DNA of 64,000 nt from Mangifera indica. Lineage: Eukaryota; Streptophyta; Magnoliopsida; Sapindales; Anacardiaceae. The notes under the pieces were generated by a model. The model was not told the DNA's origin, searched no databases, and was given only the letters and a program-made list of their open reading frames with translations. Shown here one piece after another: positions 47,268 through 58,303 of this stretch (position 1 is its first letter; each line of letters begins with the position of its first letter). The position numbers were made by a program, and so were the translations under genes. The stretch spans positions 4,236,001-4,300,000 of the forward strand of contig NC_058138.1 in NCBI RefSeq assembly GCF_011075055.1. Reading direction: 5' to 3'.

Positions 47268-47807
47268 TTACAAAGAAAGGTTTAAGTCTAAATGATCATT
47301 AGTATTACCTCCTTCTCTTGCAGCTTCTGCTTCTGCAACTTCTGCTTCTTGGCTTTTGGTTGAAGAAACTGGAAGCAATTCTTGTGTTGCATCTTGTGAA
47401 ATATTAATATTAATATTACTATTTGAAGATTTTGCAATACCATCCATGAAGTCTTCAACTTGAAATGTGGGGTTCCATGTTTGAGCTCCTACATTATTAT
47501 TATTATTATTATTATTATTAAAACCTGATACCTTTTGAAGAAGATGATGACTTTCCTCTTCTTCTTCTTCAAGCTGCTTTTTCTTCTCAATTTGTTGTTG
47601 TTTGAGTCGATCTCTCATGTCTTTTGTGTTTCTTATTAAGGCAAAGAATTGCTCCATCTTTTCTTCATCATTCTCTTCTTGCAGCTCTTCTTGAAGCTCT
47701 GGTTGTTTATGAACATCCTCATCATCTTCATTGTTGTTGCTGCTGTTGTTATTCTCCACCATTTTTCTCTTCCTTCTGTCATTGTTCTTGTTCTTATTCT
47801 TCTCCAT
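47268..47807 (-). CDS. NIMIN-type NPR1-interacting protein
   Basis: Single-exon, 179 aa, Glu/Asn/Lys-rich. NIMIN proteins bind the salicylic-acid co-activator NPR1 in the nucleus and dampen defence gene induction. Family marks: a basic start (RRKRK, residues 11-15), a conserved EEKMEQFFALIRNTKDMRDR helix (about 48-66), an EDF motif (118-120, within FQVEDFMDG) used by NIMIN proteins for NPR1 contact, and a C-terminal EAR repression motif LDLNLSL (173-179). The nearest relative by memory is Arabidopsis NIMIN-3 (At1g09415), which is shorter; the extra length here is mostly Asn, Glu and Ala-rich filler, including nine Asn (97-105) from an ATT repeat. I chose the Met at 47807 because the upstream in-frame extension to 47879 is hydrophobic and unlike the family. 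Confidence 0.85.
   Translation of the reverse strand: MEKNKNKNNDRRKRKMVENNNSSNNNEDDEDVHKQPELQEELQEENDEEKMEQFFALIRNTKDMRDRLKQQQIEKKKQLEEEEEESHHLLQKVSGFNNNNNNNNNVGAQTWNPTFQVEDFMDGIAKSSNSNININISQDATQELLPVSSTKSQEAEVAEAEAAREGGNTNDHLDLNLSL
47486..47520. repeat. ATT trinucleotide repeat in NIMIN coding sequence
   Basis: A run of ATT on the plus strand encodes the poly-Asn tract on the minus strand. Its length is likely to vary between individuals without breaking the frame. Confidence 0.8.
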
Positions 47808-47879
47808 AAGAGAGAGAGGAAGAGAAGAAGAATATGAAGGGATTGGGTAGAAGATGAGATAAGTCTTCACACACATCAA

Positions 47880-49060
47880 GGCCCTAAAATGGGACCATCT
47901 TAGTATCTAATCTATTAATGTATGATAATGATATTAAAATTACGCTTTTGTAAATAATATAATTAGTTTCTTTAAAAATAGGTAAAAAAATTAGGTGAAT
48001 GGGCGAATTAGGTCATCTGCTTATCTTCTAGGATGATGTAATGTGTCCATAGGATAGATTATGTAGGTATTTGAATGATTTGATTGATTCATGCATATAT
48101 GATACAGGTATTATCATATGATTAAATATTATATGTATATATTTTTTATATAATTTAAATATACATATTATATGTCATTATATGATTAAGTATTATTTAT
48201 TTTTAATTCAAAATCATCTAATCATTCAATCACTTGATGACACATCATCTGTATACCTAAATTGTATATCAAAAGTGTGTATGTATAATTTTATTGTTAA
48301 AATTATATAGAGTAATATGCATCTAATTTTAAGTATCCAATTGGGTTTTTCAATAATATATCATTCTGTGATTGGATATTATTTATTATTAATTCAAAAT
48401 ATCTATTCACATGATGATATAGCATTTAGATATCTTATTGGGTACTTAATTAAATGTACTTAGTTTTATTGAATTCTATAATATGCATATGATACTTCAC
48501 TTTAAATATTTATCAATTTGTGAAAAAGTTTTGTAATAATATTTTATGTACAAATAATAGATATTAATAAATACAAATAAATGAGATATTATCATATGAT
48601 TGTGTGATTTTAAATTAGAGATAAAATAAATAATTAGATCATTTGATCATATAATAACATATTAATGTGTTTGTTCTTGTTCGGACTCACCATTTGTGCA
48701 TGTATCATTTATACAAAGTTTTAAGGATACAATTGTTTGAGGGAATATTTTATTTTCAAAAGTAAAAGATTACATAAAAGCGTAATATGTACAAATTAAT
48801 AATGTGTTTAGTTAAAGTGGTATAGAGTAATACTATGTATACTTACTTAGAGTATACAAACATATATACATTTATTTGTGTCATCACATGATTGAATATT
48901 ACTTTATCTTTAATTTAAAATCACTCAACCGCATAATGACACACATAAGTGGTTACCAATTTATGTACTCAAAATGGGTATATATAGTTTTATTAAATTA
49001 GAGTGCATAAATAATTATTGTCTTTGGATGGTAGTGATAAAATAATTCTAATATATTATT
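47880..49060. other. upstream region of the NIMIN gene
   Basis: AT-rich DNA with several diverged repeats of a phrase like CATATGATTAAATATTATTT...AATTCAAAATCA (near 48115, 48180, 48370, 48880), probably scattered decayed repeats. No gene is seen. Confidence 0.4.
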
Positions 49061-49170
49061 GGTCAAAGGACTTATTCCGACTCAAAGTAAGTTGTACTCT
49101 CAAATCAATACTTATTAAGTATTAAAAACTCAAGCACCTACTCATAATTAGTTAAAATTAACGGAACCAA
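49061..49170. mobile_element. single Mutator-like MITE end
   Basis: GGTCAAAGGACTTATTCCGA followed by a stretch like the subterminal region of 13705-14511. The matching right end was not found nearby. Confidence 0.45.
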
Positions 49171-50910
49171 TTAAATTTTAAAAGTAAAATTATCATTTAA
49201 ATATTAATATATTAAAAACAATAAATCATCGTTCATTTTCCTCTCAATTTTTTGAAAAATTATATTTTTGTATAATTTTAAAAAGTATATTTTCTCCCCT
49301 AAGGATTTAATTTTTTTTGTTCTTCCTTTTCTAGTGAGCGAACTGCAACTGAGATCGCCTTCACCCATTCTTTTACCCCTACCGCTGATGAGGAAGAAAA
49401 CCCAACACACGGTATGAAACCAACGAGGAATTGAAACCCGAGAATGATGGAATCGCCTATTAGGATAATCTCTTATTCTCTTAAATCAAACGCTTTCATT
49501 GAATGATGTGATGATGCTTTTTTTTTCTTTAATAAAGATTTATTGGGCGTAAATTCTAGGTGCTCTGAGGAATCAAGTCATCTTCTTATATGATGTGATG
49601 AGTTTGGCTTTAGTGAAGACTTTTTCTCAATTGATTAATAACGTATTTAGATGAGCGAAGGTTCTCGCCAACATTTATATCAAGTAAAGCCAAAAAAGGT
49701 ATAATATTTATTAACTTTATGAAAGTTGAGGTATCCCATCCCATCTCTTTTAACAAAATTCACCACAAAACAAACTAGAATTAGCAAAAAAATAAATAAT
49801 AGGTGACTAATACCAGATTATTATAAGTATTTCTTTTATAATTTTAACAAACAATTATTTATACTTTTTATTAAAATTAAATAAATTTATAGCTTTAATA
49901 AAAAAAATTGTTATTAAAAGTCTATTTTTCATTATAAAAAAGCTTTAACTAAGGAAAAAATTTCATCATCTTCTATCGTTATAATTTTCTTATTAAAAGT
50001 ATTTTTACCCTTGTTAAAACCCTTTTTTTTTTTAGTGATAAAATTATATTATGATATAATTTAATAATAAAATAATATACATCTAATTTTAAATATTTAA
50101 TTAAATATCGAAATAATGTATTCAAAAATAATATCATACCTACTTCAACCACCCTTTGGCGGCGAGTGTGACATCTAAGCTAATAAATTTTGTAAAGACT
50201 AACCTAACAATCCCCATGATAATCCCTCATTTCAATATAGAAGTATCACAAAATGCTTTATGTACATTAAAATTAATCTAGAGAATGTGAAGTGAACCTA
50301 ATCCTCCTAACCTCATGCGTAGGATTCCACCCTTTTAACTAGTGATGGGCATCTTACCGATTTTGTTAAGAGAGATGAGATAAATACCCCACCTTCCATA
50401 AAGATAATAAATATATGCATGAATATTATCATTTTAATATAGAATAGAATTTCTATATCTCATCTGATATTATAGAATAATAATTTTTTTGCGTGATTGT
50501 CACGAGTGACTTGATAATTTTAGAGTCAATAAAGTACTATACACTTAGTTTTAAATATCTAATATCTAATAAAGTATTCAGATAATATATCATTATGTGA
50601 TTGAACGATTTAAAATAAAAATAAAATAATGCTTAATTATATAATGATATATTATTTAGATACCTAATTAAATTTTCAAAAGTGCTCATAAGTAGCATTG
50701 TTCTTAAAAAAATATTATTTTTTTTTCCTAAGATGTCATATTATCTTCAAGAAATGAGAGATATGGGTCTTTAGAAACTCATAACTCTATCAGGAATAAA
50801 CCCTAATCTTCAACTTGGTTGATCCCTATGGTAAAATTGAGTTACCCAAAACTATGAAATCTCATTTGTGTGACCTTGATTTATGTTACCACACTTATGT
50901 AATACTCTTT
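49171..50910. other. AT-rich intergenic DNA, no gene seen
   Basis: Several short conserved-looking phrases are shared with other intergenic parts of the window (for example TTTAAATATCTAATTAAA...ATATATCATTATGTGATT), indicating decayed repeats. No coding or RNA gene is supported. Confidence 0.4.
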
Positions 50911-51402
50911 GGGGGGTTTGGTTGAAAGAATGAAAATATTATTTTAATAATTTATCTTTTATTATTTATATTACTTTGTTTTATTTGTAAATAATAAAAC
51001 ATTCAATAATTCTCTATTATCAATCGTGAAATGACAAGTAATATATAAAGTAATTTGATTATCACCTCCACTTTAGATATTAAAATATTATCAAGATAAT
51101 CTTGATTTTATTATATTTCTTTAGTTACTTAATAATTTTTTGGGACAAAAATAACCTCATTGTCAATTAATATAACAAGTAACATAAAGAATATTTTAAA
51201 ATAATTATACTCAAAGACATTTAAGTAAAATATCATCTTAGTAATCTTTTTATTGCATCCAACCAGATACAAAAATTATTTATACTTATAAATTTTTATC
51301 AAACACAATAATACTTTATACCCAATAATTTTTTAAATAATCTATTTTCGTGATAATATTTTATTTTTGATAATAAAATATTACCCTAACCAAACACACT
51401 CA
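50911..51402. mobile_element. MITE copy 2
   Basis: About 490 bp, starting GGGGGGTTTGGTTGAAAG and ending TACCCTAACCAAACACACTC. It aligns along its length with 53944-54422 and with the two halves of the interrupted copy at 6722-9059. It is non-coding. Confidence 0.65.
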
Positions 51403-53089
51403 TATAGTAATTGTTTACGTGATCAAAACTTCTTATAAATATGACACCCAAAGGAATGGTCAACGACTAGCAAAGAGATATCATAGTTGCCCATAGGTTG
51501 TGACGAGATATGGACAGTTTGTAATCTCATCCAGAAGCAGTAATAAGGAAACAGAGAAAAAAATTTACCACGACTCCCGCAATTTATCCAACATAACTCT
51601 AACCTCTACTAATATAAATTCAAAATCGTAGAAAGGCTAATAGAAAGGGGGATACCTCTAGTATCTTACTCGCACTCCTGCATTATAAATTAATGGTGCT
51701 CGCTTCTTTAACGTGCTTAGTTAATATCGCTATTATAGGCACAGGCTCTGGCTTATTAACTAAACCACATTAAAAATCTTGTAGTCTCATGATTTTCTTG
51801 TCTCTTAATCTCTTTATACTGAATTCCATAATCATCAATGTACGCCTCTTATTGGTGTAAATCTTATCACCATTGGTAATATAGCCTTTAAAGTGTAAAA
51901 AATAAGACACAAAAATAAATAAATAAAAGAAAATTTTTTGGTAGTTAGGTTAGGGTTGTGTAAAGAGAAGAGATTGGAAAGGTTAAGCTTTCAAAAGTAC
52001 GCTAAAAAGAAATTATCAGTTTATAAAACTAAACTGAAAAAAAATGATAAAATTTTATTTTTTTAATAAAACTTGTTAAATGGCATTCATACTCTTATAA
52101 CTAATAGATTTTTTAAACTGTAATAGTTGATTAATACGTATTTAAAATTTTTGAAGTTTAAAAATAAGAGTTTGTCACTTAACCTTGGGTGGGAATAAGG
52201 CTATTGGCCTTTTCTTTTTATTAATAAACACAATTTTAAAATTTGGATTGGATAGTCTTAACAATCCGATCGCAAACTAATAACAAATCTAATTTATGTT
52301 ATGATTGAAACATATTGAATTAGGTGAGTCGTATCGAGTCACAATTTAACTATTCAATCGTATTGGTCAAACTATTATATTGACATCACAATCACTAAAA
52401 ACATTTTTAATGGGTTATGACATAACAATTAATTTAACTCTTTTAGTTATCAATTGGTTAGATGCTTACGTTGTCTAACACATACATATATTGCTCATCA
52501 ATATAAGTTATATAATTACGTGAACTAGTTATGAGTGTTAATTTATGTATTAAGAATAATGTGTCATTATATAATTTTATAATTTTAAATTAAAAATTGA
52601 ACAATATTTAATTACACATAACATACTATCGTTTGTCCACAAATTAGTTTCATTGTTAGTTTGTTCATATTTATTTATACACGCTATTTATATATTAAAT
52701 ATCATTGAAAAGATAATGAGTCTGAAACTTGAGACAGTTAAAAAGGTGAATGGTGACTGTGAAGTATTTAATTACACATTCGAATGATATTTTACTTATG
52801 AATATATAATTTTAAATTAAAAATATAATATAATATAATAATATATTATTTAAATATCTAATTAAATCCTTAAATTCAAATAGGGTAGCATTGTGTACGG
52901 AGAACAGGTAAAAATCAGAGAGATTTTGGTTTGGGACAGCAAAAGTGGGCACCCAATAGGAAGGACAATTGAAGTCAAGTGGGCCTGATTTCACGTGATT
53001 CTTGTATTCTTGTTAGAGGATCCAAGATTGATTGGTCCACAAATCCAGAACAAAATTAGAAAAAATCACATCCATGAATAAAGATGGTG
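51403..53089. other. intergenic DNA with a single MITE end
   Basis: At about 52188-52216 the sequence AACCTTGGGTGGGAATAAGG...TTGGCC is the right-hand terminus of the Mutator-like MITE family; the partner end is not visible. Otherwise no gene is recognised. Confidence 0.45.
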
Positions 53090-56000
53090 TGGCAAAGGAT
53101 TAAAACACCGTTACTATTTTAGGGCATTTCTCAACGACTTGCTGCCTCAAAATCACCTAACATTTTCAATATTGTTTCTGGTGCCTTCAACCCCACCATT
53201 GATCTTTACAAAAGAACCAAGATTTCGTCCCTCCCATATGATATTTGTTCGATTAGATCAATCAAGACCATAAATATTATATCTAATATAATTTAGTATA
53301 TTTACGATATCGATTTAATAATATTTAAAGTAATATTGATATTTTCGACTTAAGGCTTTACTTTAAAACACTTGTTCACCTATTTTCTCATATAAAACGT
53401 AACTCCATTAAACAAAACTTAATGTCATAAAGATCAAATAATAATTTTATTATTTAAAATTAAAAAATAACTCTTTCATTTTAAATAATGTCAGTTCAAT
53501 CATTTATACATTTGAATAGTTTTTATAATTTTGAAAACCTTAACTGTCACTGTTTCATTGAAATCTCACCTTCCTAACCAACAAAATTAAAAAAGATCAT
53601 ATCGATGAATAAAGATGAAGTGGCAAAGCATTAAATCACTAGTACCATTTGAGGGTATTTCTCAAGGACTTGGTGCCTCAAAATCATCCAACATTTTCAA
53701 CATTTTTTCTGATACCTCAACCCCACCATTGATCTTCATAACAGGGTCAAGATTTTGTCTCTCTGTTCAATAATACTATTAGATCAATCATGGCCACAAA
53801 TATTATATTTACAATGGTTTAATATATTTATAATGTCGGTTGAATAATATTTCAAGACAGTATTGAAATATTCTGACCCAAAATTTAACTTTAAAATACT
53901 TTTTCACTTATTAAATATATAAATCATATTTTCTTGCATAAAAGGGACGTTTGGTTGAGAGTTTTTAAAATTACTTTGGTAATCTATTTTTTATTCTTTT
54001 ATTTGATTTGTCAGTAATAAAAGATTACAGTAATCTTTTATTACCAATGCTGACGTGACAGGTAATATAGGTGGTAATCTGATTACCACATTCACCTTAG
54101 GTATTTAAAGATTACTAAGGTAATTTTGAATTTATTATAATTATATTATTATTTATTAATTTTTTGAGATAAAATAAATTTATTTTTAATTAATATGACA
54201 ATTAATATAAAAAAATTTAAAAATAATTATATTCAAGGGTATTTAAGTAAAATAATTTACTAATAATCTTTTATTACCTTTAACCAAACACAATAATTAT
54301 TTATACTTATCAAATTTTATCAAACATAGTAATCATTTATACCCAGTAATCTTCTAAGTAATCTATCTTCAAAGTAATCTTTTTATTTTAGTAATAAAAC
54401 ATTACCCAAATCAAACGCCCCCAAAAAGTAACTCTATTCATAAAATAATAATTTTACTATCAAAAATTTTAAAAAAATAAAAAATAAATCTTTTATAAAA
54501 CTTATATTAACTTTTTTAATCAAAACAGTTTAACCTTTTTATAAATACTAAAATCTCACTTCTGTAGTCAACTATACTACCCTCACGAACTACAATAACT
54601 TCACCGTCTCCTCCACCTCACAAGAAGCCCTTTGTGTCCTCTTCCAATGCCATGACAACCTCAACAATGCAACTACTGTCATTGCATTGCCCGCACTGTG
54701 AAAGCATGTGATGGCTGCTTTAATTCGCCGTGCATTCATGAAATGAACTGTGTTGCCTTCCCCCTTGCGAAACAAATGGGCGTTGTGTTGTGGGTCAGTT
54801 TTGTGGTGGGGGCAAAATGACTCATTTTTGTCAATAAGCTTTTTTAGGCCAGAGATTGTGACAGAACTTATGTAGCTGTAGAAACAGAAGGGGCGGATTG
54901 GGTAAGTCAACATGGCGGTGGCTTAGTGGGTTCATGTTGGGGTAAAAGTGTGGTGGCTTGATAGCGACAATAATTGTGGTAATTGTCCATCAAGCCACCC
55001 AAAAAGAAACTGGTGAAAATGAAGTGAAAATGGAGGAAAAATGTGTTAATGAAAATTTTATATATAAAGAAATATTTTTAAATTTTGTTAATCAAACATA
55101 ATATAGTAATTATGAAAAGTAAAATAGTTAGAATTAATAAGATAATTTAATTTTTTTAACAATATATCATGACTCCTTTATTAATGACGTTAAATTTTGA
55201 GTTAAAAAAATTTTTTTTTTTGCATCGAATTAGTGAAAAAATGTTTTTAAATCAAACTTGAACGGAGAAATGTTAGTCACACTATTTTAAGATGAAAATA
55301 TTACAAGGTCAATAGAATCTTGGATATATGACATTCGTAACACCTCTTAATAAAATTACTAGGCCAATTGAGACCTTCAAAATGGTACCCCATCACATGG
55401 GTTTTTTTGTATTTTTAATTTGAGAAAAGGTAAAGTCAATAAAAGCCTTATTGATGTAGGGCATAAATAGTATTTTTAATTCACCATCGAACAATGTTAC
55501 GTAAACCAAATTTTAAATATTTAATTAAATATTCAAATAATATATCATCATACATATTTTGATTAAGTGTTATTTTATTTATAATTTAAATACATTCTCA
55601 ACGATTTGTTGCCTCAACAACATTTTTTCCTACTACCTTCAACCCCACCATTGATCTTCAAAAAAGAACCAAGACTTCGTCCCTCCCATATGATATTTGT
55701 TTGATTTGATCAATCAAGACCACAAATATTATATCTATGACAATTTAATATATCTACAATGTTAGTTTAATAATATTTTAATATAGTATTGATATTTTTT
55801 GACACAAGACGTAACTTTAAAACAATTTTTTCCCAGTTAAATATAAAAATCATATTTTCTCATATAAAACGTAACTTCATTAAAAAAACAAACGCTATAA
55901 GAAAAAAATAGTAATTTTATTATCTAAAATTTTAAAAAAATTAGAAAATAACTCTTTTATAAATCTCATCTTAACATTTTCAATATTTTTTCTGATGACT

Positions 56001-57640
56001 TCAACCCCACCATTGATCTTCACAAAAGAACCAAGATTTTGTCCTCTCTCTTATGATATTTGTTCATTTACATCAATCATAACCACAAATATTATATCTA
56101 GTATAGTTCAATATATTTATAATGTCGGTTTAATAATATTTAAAGATAGAATTGATATTTTCAACTCCAAGTTTTATTTAAAACACTTTGTCACATATTT
56201 TCTCATAAAAAAATGTAACTCCATTGAAAAAACTTAACGTTATAAAGATAATATAGTAATTTTACTATTTAAAATAAAAAATAACTTTTTTATATATCCT
56301 ATCTTAACATTTTTAATAATGTCAGTTTGGTCATTTTATAAGTTTGAATAATTTTTATAATTTTGAAAACTCTAATTATCACTGTTTTATTGGAATCTTA
56401 CCTTCAAAGTCAACAAAAACTATAAAAGATCACATCTATGAATAAAGATAGACTGACAAAACATTAAATCACTAGTACCATTTGAGGGCATTTTTCAAGG
56501 ACTTGGTCTTCAACCCCACCATTGATCTTCATAACAGAGCCAAGATTTTGTCCCTCTGTTTGATAATACTATTAGATCAATCATGACCTCAAACATTATA
56601 TCTACAACTGTTTAATGTATTTACAATATCAGTTTAATAATATTTCAAGATAATATTGATATTTTCTGACCCAAGGATTAACTTTAAAATACTTTTTTAC
56701 TTATTAAATATAGAAATCATATTTTCTTATATAAAAGGTTACTTCATTCAAAAAATTACCACTATAAAAATAAAATAATAATTTTATTACCTAAAATTTT
56801 AAAAAAATAAAAAATAATTCTTTATGAATCTCGCTTTTAACTTTTTTAACCATCACAGTTTAACCTTTTTATAAGTACTGGAATCTCACCTCTGTGGTCA
56901 ACTATACTACCCTTACTAGCTATAATAACTTGACCGTCCCCTCCACCTGACAAGAAGCCCTTTGCGTCCTCTTCCAATGCCAAGATGGCCTCAACAATGC
57001 GACTACTGTCACTGCATTGCCCGCACTGTCAGCCAACGAAGTAAAAGCATGCGGTGGCTGCTTTAATTCGCCGTGGACTCGTGAAATGAACTTATGGGCG
57101 TTGTGTTGTGGGTCAATTTTGTGGTGGGGGCAAATTAATTCATTTGTATCAATAAGCTTTTTTAGGCCAGAGATTGTGACAGAACTTATGTAGCTGCAGA
57201 AACAGAAGTGGTGGATTGGGTGAGTCAACGTGGCGGTGGCTTAGTGGGTTCATGTTGGGGTAAAGTGGGGTGGCTTGATAGCGACAATAGTTATGGTAAG
57301 TGTCCATCAAGCCACCCAAAAAGAAACAGGTGAAAATGAAGTGAAAATGGAGGAAAATTGTGTTATTGAAAATTTTATATATAAAGAAATATTTTTAAAT
57401 TTTGTTAATTAAAGGTAATTTAGTAATTGTGAAAGTAAAATAGTTAAAATTTATATGACAATTTAATTTGAGAAAATGTAGAGTCAATAACAGCCTTATT
57501 GATGTAGGGCATAAATAATATTCTTGATTCACAGATGAGTAATGTTATGTATACTGAGTTTTAAATACTCAATTAGATATTCAAATTATGTGTCATTATA
57601 CATGTTTTGATTAAGCATTATTTTATTTATAATTCAAAAT
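53090..57640. repeat. diverged tandem duplication, about 2 kb units
   Basis: The interval 53158-55575 (less a MITE at 53944-54422) aligns in order with 55972-57640. A partial extra unit lies at about 55580-55970. Landmarks are CCTTCAACCCCACCATTGATC (53186, 55648, 56000 and related), TGAATAAAGATGAAGTGGCA-like lines, and a GC-richer block (54590-54990 and 56930-57320). The antisense frames 54590-54913 and 56920-57228 lie in the GC-richer block and are paralogous. They may be a decayed exon, but I do not recognise it. Confidence 0.75.
53944..54422. mobile_element. MITE copy 3, inside one duplication arm
   Basis: About 480 bp starting GGGACGTTTGGTTGAG and ending ACCCAAATCAAACGCCCCC. The other duplication arm lacks it (junction near 56740, TATAAAAGGTTACTTC), giving a natural empty site. 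It is the same family as 50911-51402. Confidence 0.75.
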
Positions 57641-58303
57641 CTCCCGCATCAACTAGATACCCAATTTGATACTTAAAACCATATACACATAGTTTTATTA
57701 TTCTTAGACATCTTGTTTATAAATAGTACTATTGATGTTTTCCAAATAAAAGATATATACATCTAAGTTATATTCGTCATTTCCTAAAAATGACTTATTG
57801 TAGGGTTAATTATGTCGTTTTGATGTCATGTTTATGTTATTGGTCCACCCAATCAGTCGGATTGGTCAGCCCACAGATCAGCACTTTGACTAGGTCAAGG
57901 CCTAGTTCAAGTCTAACCACATTGAATCATTGATCACAATATGAAGAAACAATGGTTTTGTTGATTATAAGACTTCAAATTAAAATCTTGTATTTTTAAA
58001 ATTGCGGTTACAAATGCAAGCAAATGTCTCCCTAAAACTTACTAGAGATGGCATACAATCAACCATATGTGTCACTGAAACAGCACCCCAAGATTATTAG
58101 CTATTTCTAGATGCCATTGCCAAACCCTAAAACTTATGGTCAAGAACCAATGGAACCTGACAAACACAGATTGAGGACCAAAACTCAAGATGATGTACAT
58201 GTACAAATCTACCATTTATTTCAGTCCTATAAGTGAAACGATATCCAGAATTACCTTATAACCTGTTTGTTTTGTTGTCGAAAAAAGGACCTTCGAAGTG
58301 TTG
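57641..58303. other. 3' flank of the G6PD4-type gene
   Basis: Region downstream of the minus-strand stop codon. It likely includes the 3' UTR near 58200-58303. No other gene is seen. Confidence 0.4.

Noticed and set aside
47624..47837. Plus-strand frames opposite the NIMIN gene
   Set aside because: They are shadows of the low-complexity minus-strand coding sequence, and the minus strand has the family motifs.
49061..52216. One 3.2-kb Mutator-like element bounded by the two single MITE ends
   Set aside because: Flanking 9-mers (TATATTATT and TTTTCTTTT) do not match, and a separate complete MITE lies inside; two independent fragments are more likely.
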